The position numbers and the translations under genes are program-made. The notes under the pieces are model-generated. The model was not told where the DNA came from and did no database searches. It saw only the letters and a program-made list of their open reading frames with translations. From Gnetum montanum (lineage: Eukaryota; Streptophyta; Gnetopsida; Gnetales; Gnetaceae), in contig MNCI01036181.1 in NCBI GenBank assembly GCA_015680685.1, positions 546,267-610,266 of the forward strand: 64,000 nucleotides of DNA, written 5' to 3'. How positions within the stretch are numbered: position 1 is the stretch's first letter; the number at the start of each line of letters is the position of its first letter. Below are positions 46,276 to 58,130 of the stretch, piece by piece.

Positions 46276-46293
46276 TCCCTAGCAACGACACCA
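46276..46293 (-). other. PBS of element A-IV, tRNA-Asp type
   Basis: Minus-strand TGGTGTCGTTGCTAGGGA, one base after the LTR end. Four differences from the tRNA-Asp site, all C-to-T or G-to-A. Confidence 0.8.
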
Positions 46294-46294
46294 A

Positions 46295-47167
46295 TGATGA
46301 GTGGTGAATAACCCTATGCCCAACCATACAAATCACTAAGTGTTCATGCACAATCCAATCAAATTCCATGAACCCTTTGTCTTCTAGTACACAAGCCTCT
46401 AGAAAGTGAACTTGCCCTAATAATCATGCGTTGTCTTCCTAATTACACTTGTGATATGCAAAGGCATGGCTAAGTGTAATCAGGGTGTATGATTTTTATT
46501 ATTTTTATGTTTCATGTTTTGGGTGCTTAAAATAAAGGATGAAAGAAATGAAGTCATTTAATTGCTAGTTTATTCTAATTAACTAACCAATGTCTAACCA
46601 ATCCTATCATAAGCATCTAGTTCCAATTTTCGTACACATCCTAAACATCTATAATGTTATTGGGTTATCAAACGTTTAGCGTTACTAGGATTACCAAGCA
46701 TCATGTGCATGCTCAAAGTGGTCATACTTATGTGCTTAATTAATTATTATTTAATCTAGCTTAATTACTTAAAGCATTAAAGGAAATTGCATAAGACTTT
46801 ACATACATAAAGAAAATATGTAATCTAGCCAAAGTGTGATAAGTTTTATCAGAAACCTTATCTTTATTTCTGCACACACTACCATGCTCAGGTACAATAG
46901 TGCTCAAATAAATATCTGTACACTCAATGACTCCTACTGTGGGCACTCAGAAAAATATTCTAACTCTAGGAAAAAAAACCTATAAGAGCTCTGCTACACT
47001 ATGACAAAGATTGTCATAAATATAATGGGTGAGTGCATATTTATAGGTGAAAATAGACACTATGTAGATGGGTCCATGTCAACGTATCAAATCATGCATC
47101 AACAGGGCCTAGTCGATGAGGCCTAGTCAACTAGGCCCAATCAACACAACCAATCTACAATTCATCA
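46295..47167 (-). repeat. Athila-like LTR, copy A-IV
   Basis: 873 bp, ends TGATGA and TCATCA. TATA box (minus) at 47038-47045. Upstream of it GGCCTAGTCGATGAGGCCTA and CAACTAGGCCC at about 47105-47140 are half sites of the palindrome found in family-B LTRs. Confidence 0.75.
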
Positions 47168-47269
47168 TGAGTCCAAGGCATGTACAATAGACCAAGACTA
47201 GATATCTATCGCCTTAGGATAGAATAGATGTGTTCATCGTTTTACTTAGACTTAGAAACTATTTCCATT

Positions 47270-47505
47270 TCATCATGTTCACTAGGAGCAACAATTTCCC
47301 AACAACATTAGTTATCATATACCTCACTGTGAGTTAAACCATACCCATAGATTTCACTAGCTCACGTGGGAAGACAATGATCTCAAACTTAAACCAATTA
47401 CTATCATATTCACATTGCCTTGTCCACAAATTATGATCTGGTCACACGTAAACACCTATGACTTGTATGGTTGGGTGTTGGATTATTCCACCACTCATCA
47501 AAGGT
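47270..47505 (+). repeat. Partial Athila-like LTR, plus orientation
   Basis: Matches the 3' part of the LTR at 7396-8256: GGGAAGACAATGA near 47370 and ATGGTTGGGTGTTGG to CCACTCATCA at 47466-47500. It stands in inverted orientation next to the LTR at 46295-47167. Confidence 0.6.
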
Positions 47506-49960
47506 GTTCAAGTACTAATCTCTGCTAAAATGAGCTTTCCAAGGATTGTAATTTCTTTATTTCTTATTTTTCAAGAAGTTGAAAAATCACTATATCAATT
47601 TGGGTCTTTTCTAACAAGTTTTTTAAAAGTTTTTTCTTTGTTAAATCTACTTGGATCATAGTTTTCAATGTAGTGATTGTAGCTTTTAGCTATTTCTCTA
47701 TTTGTTTTCTATTGGTTCTATCTCCTTAATCAATGAACTTAGCTTCTAATGTAATGATTCTTAGACAAATTTGAACTCCTATGTGTACATATAAGTCAAT
47801 GAGTTGGATATAATAATAGATTGAAAGGTGTTAATGTATTAGACTCTACTCATTTTAGCTCTTCAAGGAATGCAATCTCTTTTAGTTACTCTTATACTTG
47901 ATTTCCATGTATTCTATAGTCTTATATAGTAAAGTTACCTTCCAATCTAAGCTAAACTCAGCTAAAGGCATGCACACATAAGCTACCATTGTTAACTATG
48001 GTAGATTAATTATCATTGTAATAATATTTTGCACAAACAAACTTAAATACAATTGTTAAATAATGTCATCAGCTACTTTATTATATTTTCTTAATTGAAG
48101 CAAAGGCATCATAAAAAATTGAATACTCCTCTAAACCTGTAGATTAAATGTACAACAAAATCCATAACAATCTACAACAACTCTAAAGGTTGAAAGAATA
48201 CACTAAAGAATGTAACTCTACATATCTTCTCTTATTTGAGCAAAACCCTTTAACATAAAAATTAGAGGTACAAAAGGTTATCTTATTTACAATACATACA
48301 TTCTTGTGTAATGTTTACTCAAGAAATTTTTGCAATAGCTCTTTAATTTTTACTTGATAATAGATTCAAAAACCCTACTATAATCCTATGGCCCACAAAA
48401 TTTATAAAAATTATGGAGTTTTTACCTTTTTATGTATGTTTCCATTGTTTATAAATAGAATATTTCTTGGGAAGGAAAAACATCTAAATCTTGAACATCT
48501 AGTTAGTTAAGCAAAAGGTTTTAACACAATTGTGGTTTAATGTAAAAGGCAAGAAAAACTTATTTACATCATATTAGATATAATAAATGAGATGTAGAAG
48601 CTCACTATATCTTAGCTACTATTCTAATCAAGTTTTGGAGTGTCATTAGCAAGTTTCACTTAAATTCGCATCATCTTAGAATTGAAAATGGAAGGTGGGT
48701 TCAACTTCATCAAGTGTGCACTTACAGGTTGTGTGGGCTAGAATACTTTGAAGATGAGTTGCATGTGTTTCTTTTATATGTTATGACTCCCATTTGAGAC
48801 AATATTGTAGCAAAAAATGTATATGATTGGTTTTTGTTGCCTCCATTGGTGCTTGAGACTCCGTTGTAGCACAAAACTTATATGATTTGTTTTTGTTGCT
48901 TCCATTGGTGCTTGGTCAAATTGTAAAGTAAGTCTTTATTGTTCTTGAGAATGTAATGTGTCCAATAGATCCTATAGATCTTTGGATGTTTGTCTAATAA
49001 GTAATATGTGTCTTTGGATGTAATAAAGCTTCAATTTCAATTTAGATACATAAATGACAATGAGGTCAAAGTGCTTTATACAAAGAACAGCAACCCCTCA
49101 ACAAAAACGTAAGTTTGAATAGCAAGATAAATATATAAAATGTGTAAGGTTTTTCTTCATTAAAAAAGCATTAATATCAATAATCTTAAGGTAATTATAT
49201 TGTTAATATTTGTAAGCAAATGGGTATTCTCTCTCTTCCACAATGATTGCTTTTGGCAATGTATCTTTATGTCCTACACACATGCTAGTGCATTGGTCAT
49301 ATCATACTAAGATAAAAGGCTTTGTGTTTTTTGCTGTTGTATGAACTTAAAGACATGGCAGGAACTTCATCTGCGGGAAACTGTAATATATACGCAAAAA
49401 CTTGTAATTCGTTTTACTTTGGGTTTTGCAAAACACTAAAAGTAGCTGAAGCATATGTTACTTTTTGAATACAAATAGAAGCAGCAGCATCTTCGACCTG
49501 AAGTCTCTGTGGTTTTTAGTTGAAAGTTCCCCCAAAAACCATAAACAATGGAAGCGTAGAATGAAACATAAAATATCGCATAAAAAGAGGTAAGAGTGTA
49601 AAGAAAAGCCCGCTAAATTAACATTAGTTTGCTTACCTGAGTATTTGCAAAGTAGTTGCGAAGTTCTGCATTAATGCAGAATAGCCCACAATAATCGCAC
49701 AGGGCTATAATGTACCCCTGCCATCAGTAGTTCCATATATAGGTAAGCCTTAAATTGGATTGTATGAGATAACGTTAGCATAACCTGCATGGTTCATATT
49801 TTATGTTGATGATGGGTATAAAATTTGGATATGAAAATGCATTTTTTCCAAATGAGGGTGGACATCCTACTTCACTTTATCATGAAGTTAAAATTTAATT
49901 TTAATTTTCATTAATTTTTAAAAATCATTACTTAATTACTTAATTTAAAGTGCAGTGGTT
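47506..49960. other. Non-coding AT-rich region; one tandem duplication
   Basis: No long frame and no retroelement domain recognised. It holds a roughly 66-bp direct duplication at 48794-48925 (separate entry). This is the least repeat-like part of the window by eye and may be genuine intergenic DNA. Confidence 0.4.
48794..48925. repeat. Direct duplication, about 66 bp, two units
   Basis: Both units run from a TTGTAGCA(A/C)AAAA segment through TATGATT(G/T)GTTTTTGTTGC to TCCATTGGTGCTTG. They differ at only a few positions. Confidence 0.7.
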
Positions 49961-49986
49961 ATCATGGCGCTCTGGCGTACCCACGA

Positions 49987-50283
49987 TTGTCTATTCCAGA
50001 CAACAGGGTAAGCAACAGGTGGTTGGATGGTATCGCAGGAGAGGGAACACACGGTGATACACTCCCAAGGGAGAGCCACAGAGCCAGGAGCAGGGGAGAC
50101 ACTGGCAGTGAGCACCTAGATGGGACATCACAGCAAAATGTAGTAGAGCGGCTGAACAGGCTTGACAGGAAGAAAGGTAGTGGTGGCAGCAGCGATGGGC
50201 CAATATGCAAAGAGACACGTAGCAAGAGACCACACGAATGTGCTAAGATGGATGAAAAGCATCATCTTCAAGCACAGGACTAG
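49987..50283 (+). CDS. Unrecognised hydrophilic ORF next to element D
   Basis: 98 codons, Arg/Gly/Ser-rich (VVERLNRLDRKKGSGGSSDG), no membrane segment, no motif I know. G+C is higher than in neighbouring DNA. It ends 170 bp before the LTR of element D. It could be a host exon or leader interrupted by the insertion, or an unrelated fragment. No start context or splice site convinces me. Confidence 0.2.
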   Translation: MSIPDNRVSNRWLDGIAGEGTHGDTLPRESHRARSRGDTGSEHLDGTSQQNVVERLNRLDRKKGSGGSSDGPICKETRSKRPHECAKMDEKHHLQAQD

Positions 50284-50455
50284 GCTGGCATAGCTCTTCA
50301 AGAGAACCAGCAATGCTCGGCCCTTAGCACAAGCACCTCTGAAGCTAAAACCGAGGTGGACAATAGCCCTCAATTGCAGATCACAGAAGAGTATACAGGA
50401 AGGACACTGGGGTAGAATCCCCATCCAAAATAGAATGGAAAGGCCTAGATGACGT

Positions 50456-53283
50456 TGTTGATACATAAATTTTGAACACACCAATACCTATGTGTTTGAA
50501 CACACCAATACCTGTGAAAATTCATTTTAGGAGACTATCCCTAAGGACCCTCCCTACGAAAACCCAAGAATAGTCTCACCTTGAGAGGGCTATGTAACAA
50601 TAATAATAATAATAATGAGGCTAACTATTTCTAAACTAATGTGGAACTAAAATGCTTATACCAAAACCAAGGAAATTATATAATAACTATCAAAAACCAA
50701 TTTTCAGTAGATATTGTTGGGGCACTTACTAGAGTTTAGCACTATTTAGAAGTCCACTAATAAAATATTCTTAACCATATGTATAACAACATTAATGAAA
50801 ATAACCTGATTGCTTGCTACATTATACTATTTACCATTTACAACTACATGTGAAGCTTATTTGCTAATTACAAATTGCCTATGTAACCTTTTTTTTAAGT
50901 GAAACCTTATATTTTTTTTAAACCATTAAGCCTCTTTCATGTATAAATAAATAAAAATATTAATGCAATGAATGAACTTTGACAATATTTAAAGATAGTA
51001 AAGAATGCATAAACTTTAAATGAAAAATGTTCAAATGAAAATGAGATTTAGTATACAGCAATAATGGATGAACTAAAAAAAAGATACTGGTAAATTAACG
51101 TCTCTGCGATTATTTTTTTAAAAGAAAACGAGTGTTTTAAAATAGTAACAGGAGAGATAAGAAAGAAAACATAACAAGCTAAAATTGAATTTGTGCATTC
51201 AAACCTTTTGAAAATCAAAATTAAACGCAATTTCCATGTTAGAAGAAATGTTTTGCCTAGAGTCTTTCCAAATCAATTACAGCAGCAGCATTTGTCTTTG
51301 CCGGGTTTCTATTTATGGGCAGAAAGAAAGACTTCTGCTGGCACCCCTCACGGTGTGTTGATGCACCTATCGCCGTCTGTGCGTGTGCCTCCAAAGAGGT
51401 ATTGCCCGAGTTGCTGTCTGCTGCCATCTGTGGTCACCCGCGCTGCAACTACTCCCATCAGACTGTGACGCGCCATCCAAAGAGACTATCTGGGCCGTCG
51501 CAGGTTGTCTGTGCGCCACCACACACGTGCCAACTGCCTACACCGCCAATGTGCATTTTGCTGGGTGTGCTGCTCTTGCGGGCTCCTGCGCCCGCTGTTG
51601 CCTACCACACAGACCGGGAAGAGAATGAAGGCTTTTCCGTGTTACTTAGGATCGTAGAAAGAAACCGCCATCTGGTTTTGTGGCTGGCTTCCCCTGGATG
51701 TGATTCCCTCGCGGCTCCAACGTGTTCCGAGTGCCTATTGTTTATAGCAGCCTGCAGGAGAAAAATCCCGGCAACCCCTGTCAACCGTTTCCATGCGAAA
51801 CGCCGCCTATGGAAACTGCCACCACCGTTACACCCACCAAACTACATATTTCTAAATTTAGAACATATTTTATATTGCATTGCTGCCCCTGCATGCCATG
51901 CCTACCACGGGGACTGATCAAGAGCTGGGCGCTTGCAGAGGCATAGTATGCAGAGCAAAGCAAAGGGAGGAAGGTCAATGAGGTTGTGACGATGCATGTG
52001 GGAAAGTTACTAGTGGCATTGCCATCTCCATGCAATCCGAATCCAAACCGCAATGCTGCTCCATTTTCGCCGTCTCGCATGTTGCAGTTTCCCCTGCGAA
52101 GTAAAAAGGAAAAAAAAAGTCGGGCCACTAACATAGAAAATTACCATTTTTGTAATGGCACTAACAAGAAACCTCCATAAATTCGGGCCACTTTGTCTAG
52201 AATCTTCGTCCATTTAAATGGAACAGTGAAAATGTAAACCTAGGCCCGGCCAGAAAGGGTTTTGGCACTAGCTACAGACCTTTATACCGCAAGCGAAACT
52301 GCAGCAGCAAAGTGTGTCCTGGAATGTTTGGAGATGCGCGTTTTCCTAATTGGCATATTCAACGGTCAAAAATGGGGTATCTGTGTGTTGATTTTTTTAC
52401 ATATGTAATTAATTTCTACATTTTCCAGTTGGGGCCAACTATGTGAATGTACGTATGGGTTGTTGGCGAATGCCATGTAGTTAAAACTAAAAGCGATGCT
52501 ATAGTAAAACGAAGCAATGCATGTGAGCAATAAAATGGATGATAGCAATTTCAATGCTTTAAATATTAGTCATGCTATGATCCACAAACTATAACATGTA
52601 AGTGTGCCCTAAGTGGGTTTTACGGTTTGTGCCATGTAAGTGTGCCCTAAGTGGGTTTTACGGTTTGTGCCAAGTTCAATGGTAGTTAAAACATCAATAC
52701 ATGTTAAATTTACACCTTTTGCAATACATTAATATACTTAGTAGTAAGTTGAATACAACTGCACAAATAATACCTTTTTTCTCCATGTAAGTTATTCTCC
52801 ATGTGCAGAAAACCAAATATAAGTTTGAATACATAATTAATTAAATAACGTAAAAGACCTAAGCTCAACTCATATAAGTTCTCCATGTGCAGGGGGAATT
52901 AGAACCTAGAATGAAATCTTACTTCTACACTCACTCTAGCTCCACCTCTATAATGTTTATTGTGGTAATTGTGTAATGTATTCTTTCTTCAACATACATA
53001 AAATACAATTGATTTTATTTGTACCACTTTACATGTACCACTATATATTAGATGGTTTACCAATTTTGATATTATTGAAATATTTCTAAAAATATTTTAA
53101 CAACTTAAGTTTTAAAACAATTTCCTTATAATGGATAACTTTAAAGAAAAACAATGCCCTTGATGATGATAATAGAGAATCTTACAAAACATAATTTAGT
53201 TGCACTCCTAGCTTGTGATCTCGCTCCACTAGCTTATTGTTGATAATGGCCCCATGCTTAACATGGCGAGGTTGACCTCAACA
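50456..53283 (-). repeat. Element D 3' LTR, about 2.8 kb
   Basis: The left end TGTTGATACATAAATTTTG matches 60963 and 63278; the right end TCAACA at 53278-53283 abuts the polypurine tract, so the LTR is 2828 bp. A minus-strand TATA box (TATAAAC) is at 51741-51746, followed by CCTGCAGGAGAAAA text on the plus strand shared with 63909-63922. The 51.2-52.2 kb part is GC-rich with open stretches of up to 200 codons (51315-51917), which I read as chance frames in U3/R sequence. A 22-bp micro-duplication lies at 50471-50516. Confidence 0.65.
52595..52670. repeat. Exact 38-bp direct repeat, two units
   Basis: CATGTAAGTGTGCCCTAAGT and the next 18 bases occur twice back to back without a mismatch, inside the U3 part of the element D LTR. 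Perfect identity implies a recent duplication. Confidence 0.85.
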
Positions 53284-53300
53284 CTTAGCCCCCAAACTAC
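53284..53300 (-). other. Element D polypurine tract
   Basis: Minus-strand AGTTTGGGGGCTAAG directly precedes the LTR start TGTTGAGG. The same tract precedes the LTR at 24853. It primes plus-strand DNA synthesis in this class of element. Confidence 0.65.
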
Positions 53301-54600
53301 AAATTGCATGCAAGTGCAAGGATAGCAAAAGTCATGAAATTTTAAAAAGAAATGCAATAGAGGGTGAATCAAAAACATCACAAAACAAGGAAATAAAAAT
53401 TTGAAAGTAAACTATAGTGATCCAAACATGATTAAAATAACCAAATGATCAAAAGGAACACCTGCATGGGCCATCCAAACCACTATTAAAATCTAAATAT
53501 ATAATTTATTATTATTTTAAATAAGATCTATAGATATGTGTGTGTGTGTAATTAAGCTCTCATTCTCAATACTCTCACAAGGTAATAGTAAAAGTATGCA
53601 GACTATTCTGAGCACAAGACTTGTATAGAATTTAATGAGGAGGACAAGCTAAAACTCATGTTAGATCATAGTAAGCCACAACTTTCAGGTTTTTTCTTGG
53701 GTCTTTTCTATTCTTTTCTTTTTTAACCATTAAATTCAAAAGGGGAAATGGAGGTTAGGATGAGGATTACTGCCAAACCCCATCATGCTCAAGAACTTAT
53801 TACACTGCCAACGAACATGGTCCTCATTTTTTTTGTTTTTTTGTTTTTTTTTTAAAGAAAACTTTGCTCATGGTGTACTTCATTCTTGAGGTAGGAATTG
53901 AAACACGAGTCTCGCCAATTAGCTACACTGCCAAAGAGCATGGTCCTTTCAGAAACTTTGCCCATGGTGCAATTCAACCCTTGTGTATGTGCCTTTGATT
54001 ACTGTTTAATGGCATCATAGCAAGTCTCCTGGGTGGCTAAGGACACTCAAGTAGAAATGAACACAGTTCATCCTGTTGTTCATAGGATAGCCATGAATCA
54101 TCACACCTGAGGGCTAGGGTTTATGATAGGAAAGGATAAAAAATTCCAAGGTCACCTAGTGATTATGACTAACCATTCTTCAACATCACATATCTTACAC
54201 TCGCATGATCATGATGATAACATGATAAGTTTGTATAAATCCAATGCTCCATAATCTAACATAACAAATAAACTAAAACCTTGGAATCAATTAGAAAGAG
54301 TTATAGTATTATTAAAATATAATATTACAGTGGATTTTTATAACATTATTGAAATATAGCATTATAATAATAGTAAATTATATTATATCTACATTATTTT
54401 CCAATGGTGTTAAGATGACCCAATGTCTAGTAACTCAAATGAGAAATGATTATTAAAATCATATGAAGAACACAACAATCAAATCAATATGCTAAGAAAG
54501 AAATAATGAAAATACAGGCAAAATATGAAAACACAACTATATACATATGAAATGCAAAGAAAATGGGAAGAAAACATGCAACTAAGAATCTACCAAGTGT
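53301..54600. other. Element D 3' UTR
   Basis: AT-rich, no frame. It includes a T-rich run near 53828-53852, a duplicated ACTGCCAA(C/A)GA segment (53805, 53928) and text shared with the Tat remnant at 24854-25310. Confidence 0.5.
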
Positions 54601-55682
54601 CCATGTGAGGCACCTGAGTAGAAATGCTTTAAATAAAATGCATTAAAATTCCTATTCAACCTATGTCCTTGCAAATCAGCAATCTTGAACACATTTGGGA
54701 CAATTATGTCTACTATTTGGAATGGACTTGACCACATAGGGGAAAACTTAGTTTGAGGGCCAGTTTGACCAGATGCTCTATCTCTCTTAAGGACTAGGTC
54801 ACCTACTTAAAAAATTTTAGTTGCATATTTTTTATCGAACCATCTCTTGACAATTTGTTGATGACCACACATATTTTCGATTGCTTTAACCCTTTTAAGC
54901 TATGGGTTCAAAATGTCACATGCTCGTGATATTAGATGCTCGTTAGTTGGTAAGTAGTCCAAGAAGAATTGATATGTAGGAATTTGTAAATTTATTGGCA
55001 ATATGGGCTTTTGTCTGTACACTAAATCATATGGTGTAGTCTTGATTGATTCTTTGTAACGAATCCTATCAGCCCAAACTGTCCATTTTAGTTGTTCATG
55101 CCAAGTTTATGGATTTTGGGCTACCATTTTCTTAATCCCATCTAATATAATTTTGTTGGAAGATTTAGCCAAACCATTACCTTGTGGGTAATATTCGGTT
55201 ACCGCCTTGACAATGATGGTATGGTCTCTAGCCCAATTTGTAAACTCTATGGAAATGAAGGTGGGCCCATTATTGACTACTATAGCATAAGGATAGTCAT
55301 ATCCAGAGATTATATCATTTTCTAATAAGTGAATGACCTCACGAGATGATGCAGTTTTGGTTGCTTTCGCCTCTAACTAGCGTGTGAAATAATCAGTGGC
55401 TATCAAAATGAACTTATGTAGGGTAGTAGATAAAGGATTGATCACTCTAATAAAATCTAAAGCCCATTGGAAAAATGGTCTTGTTTCTATTATAGGTTGT
55501 AAAGGGGCCGAACTCTTGGAATCTTTACCTTTAAATATCTAACATTGGACACACATCTTAACTAGGTTATAAGCATCATTAATCATAGTAGGCTAATAAT
55601 AACTAGCCCTCACAATTTTATGAACTAATGAGCAGCATCCTATATGTCCTTCATCATGAAGCTATTTTAGAGCATTGTTAGC
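54600..55682 (-). pseudogene. Element D integrase (decayed)
   Basis: A zinc-binding part is visible as LHDEGHIGCCS and, some 35 residues on, MCVQC (55.68-55.53 kb). The core reads ATDYFT, then a TAG stop, LEAKATKTASSREV, YAIVVNNGPTFISIEF and EYYPQGNGLAKSSNK. The second catalytic Asp has become Asn (V-N-N-G) and the Glu after N-G is Lys. The C-terminal part has TPYDLVYRQKPILPINLQIP. It could not have been active in this form. Confidence 0.65.
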
Positions 55683-56669
55683 TTACTCTTGGTTCAAACA
55701 ATTAAGGTATATCCCTTGGAAATTCTTTCTAAATAATTCACAACTTATTAGAGCGAATTTAGGGCATTTTGATATTAAGAGCTTTCTTTTATATCTAGGT
55801 AAATTTGAGGGACAATGATGGAAGGTTAAATAAAATTTGATATCCCCATACCATGGATCATACAACCGATTGGGAGCAAATGGGATAGCATTTTCCTCAT
55901 TGATGGATAATATATGAATAGGAATTGATTCTTTATCTATGGATGCATCACAATTCTTTGAAGTTGAAGCTTTAGCTATTAATTTAGCAAGGCCAATCCC
56001 TCTAACTAACTTTGCTACCTTCCATTGAATATCATATTCTTGGAGCCTCATAACCCATGTAGCACGTTTCTCACTAGGATCTTGTAATTTGGCCAAAGCA
56101 ATGGTGGTTGGATCAAGGACAATGACAAAGACTTTCAAGTTTAACAAGTAGTAGTAGAATTTCTTTAAGGCTTTTATTACAACATACAATTGCTTCTCTA
56201 TGGGTGAGTATCTTAATTCTGCATCCTTTAAAGGTGCAGACATGAAAGCTAGGGGTTTGTCACCTTGATCATTTATGTCTTGGGTCAAGATAGTAGCAGC
56301 TGTAACATCGCTAGAAAAGGCATATAAGGAGAAATCATTTTTATACCAAGGAGAAGCTAGGATAGGTGCATCTATTATAGCCTCTTTAATAGCAAGAAAT
56401 TCATTCTTTCTATCATCTGTCCAATGCATATTACTATCTTTCTTACGCATATCATTCAATGGTCTAACTAATTCAGCATAGACAGGGATAAATCGTCTAA
56501 TAAAATTAATCTTACCAAAGAAAGCCCTTAGATCAGTCTTGGATAAAGGGTAAGGTACTTCTAAAATTGCATTTACCCGCTTAGGATCAATCGCAATCCC
56601 CTCTTTGGTCACTATATGACCCAGAAATTTACCACTTTGGACACCAAAGATGGATTTCTTTGCATTCAA
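55683..56669 (-). pseudogene. Element D RT thumb, first RNase H and tether
   Basis: 328 open codons. KKSIFGVQSGKFLGHIVTKE closes RT; TKEGIAIDPKRVNAI and LRAFFGKINFIRRFIP follow. RNase H then shows AFMSAPLKDAELRYSPIEKQ and LYVVIKALKKFYYYLL, its first catalytic Asp region being FSSDVTAATIL. The tether KLVRGIGLAKLIA corresponds to the K-G-Q-x-L-A-x-L-L-A motif of Tat polyproteins, after which the second RNase H is usually found. Here the frame goes straight on to YDPWYGDIKFYL, the start of the integrase zinc-finger region. Confidence 0.75.
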
Positions 56670-56729
56670 GCTGATGCCAAATTGTCTACATCTAATAAAA
56701 AAATTTCTAAGGTCTTTAAGGTGTGTACC

Positions 56730-57260
56730 TCAATCTTTAGAGAAAAGAGTTAAGTCATCAACGTAGATAATAATACATTTTCTAATTAGCCCCTCAAAAT
56801 TTTTTTCCATAGCTCTTTGGAAGGTAGAGCCAACATTTATGAGGCCAAATGGCATTTTAGCGAATTGAAAGGTTCCCCACTTTGTTGTAAAATCTTTCTT
56901 GTATTGGTCCTTCTTATTCACTAAAATTTGGTTATATCCTAAATACCCATCCAAAAAGGAATACATTTGAGCACCATTCACAATTTGCAATAACTACTCC
57001 ATAAGATGAAATGGATAATTATCCTTGATGCAAGAAGTATTAAGGTTACCAAAATCAATACATAACCTTAACTCACCAATTCGTTTCCTAATGGGTACTA
57101 AGTTTGAGATCCAATACGAGTGTCTTACTAGATAAATTATTTTGGATTCTAGGATTTTATCAATTTCTGTTTTCATAAGGATTTCAATCTTTGGATTCAC
57201 AAGTCTAATCTTTTGCCAAAATGGTTTTGTTTCCGGCCTAAGGGGAATGGTATGTGTCAT
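56730..57260 (-). pseudogene. Element D reverse transcriptase, finger and palm
   Basis: 56994-57260 reads KILESKIIYLVRHSYWISNL and GELRLCIDFGNLNTSCIKDN; 56730-56990 reads MYSFLDGYLGYNQILV, FAKMPFGLINVGSTFQRAME and CIIIYVDDLTLFSKD. The catalytic Y-V-D-D is intact. Two short interruptions split the domain at about 56.99 and 56.70 kb. Confidence 0.8.
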
Positions 57261-57620
57261 TACTAGTGGATTAAAAGTCTTAAGGTTTTCGTAAGTCCAA
57301 GCTAGAACATCATTAAATTCATGTAATAGGTCAACAATGCTTTTTCTTTCATCTGGATGTAAACATGCTCCTATTTTAACAGGGTTTTATTTTTCTCCCT
57401 TTTGAATCTAAATTGTTTCGGTTTGAGCTAACGTTTGTCAATTAGTGTTTTTAGATAAATCCAGGGCCTTGGTGTGTAGGTCATCAAATAAGGTTTTCCT
57501 AACTACGATTTCAGGAGATATCTTGTTCAAGAACATAACATCCTTGGAAGCATCTCCTTAATCACTGAATTCTCCTTCAAAAAATAGGAATCTACAAACA
57601 TGGTTATCATCTTCAAACAC
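57261..57620 (-). pseudogene. Element D spacer between RNase H and RT
   Basis: Broken frames without a known motif. This stretch separates the upstream RNase H from RT and is short (about 360 bp). Confidence 0.4.
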
Positions 57621-58109
57621 TTAAAAAGAAGAGATATTATCAAGGATAGAATAGGACTTCCCATTTTCAATAATGATTTCTGAATCCCAAGCATTATGCT
57701 TAGAAGGGACATCCAAAGTGGTAGGCATTTGGGCTAGTGCATTGGGAATATAATTTTCTTCCCTAGGTACATGTTCAATGGTTATACATTCAAATTCTTT
57801 AATAACTTCAAGAATGTAAGCTTTGTATGCTTTCATAGTGATGTCTTTATCATCAAAGATACCATTGGCTTGATTCACTATTAGTTGGGAGTCGCTATAG
57901 ATTGTAAGTTTGGACAAATTGTAGTATTTAGCTAGTTTGATCTCATGAATTAGTGCTTCATACCCGACCATGTTGTTAGTCATTGATTGAGTGAAAATAA
58001 TAGCTTTAAGAATAGGAGCTTCACCAAGAGGTATAAGCATTATTCCAACTCCACATCCTTTCTTCGAAGAAGCACCATCCACTCTTAGTATCCAAGTATT
58101 CAAGTTCAT
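57621..58109 (-). pseudogene. Element D second RNase H (archaeal type), upstream of RT
   Basis: 162 open codons. The frame has WILRVDGASSKKGCGVGIML (first catalytic Asp in V-D-G-A-S), MVGYEALIHEIKLAKYYNLS (catalytic Glu), LTIYSDSQLIVNQANG (catalytic Asp) and TIEHVPREENYIPNALAQMP, where the usual closing Asp of A-D-A-L-A is Asn. This is the RNase H type found as second RNase H in plant Tat elements. In element C the same domain is between RT and integrase; here it lies before RT. Confidence 0.8.
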
Positions 58110-58130
58110 AAAATCTAAAAAATTGGCCCT

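Larger units (their letters stand above)
39465..47167 (-). mobile_element. Athila-like Ty3 element A-IV, most complete copy
   Basis: Minus-strand order: LTR (47167-46295), tRNA-Asp PBS, gag with His/Gly-rich start, zinc-knuckle-like motif, protease, a linker typical of Athila, RT, RNase H, integrase, then a 3' UTR shared with 25915-26420. The tRNA-Asp primer and the linker E-L-K-T-L-P...Y-A-F-L support Athila. No matching 3' LTR is found near 39.4 kb; the element abuts family-B sequence instead. Confidence 0.7.

Noticed and set aside
49680-49720. Possible riboswitch or hairpin near TAGCCC...GGGCTA
   Set aside because: Only a short inverted repeat, with no conserved structure and no linked gene.
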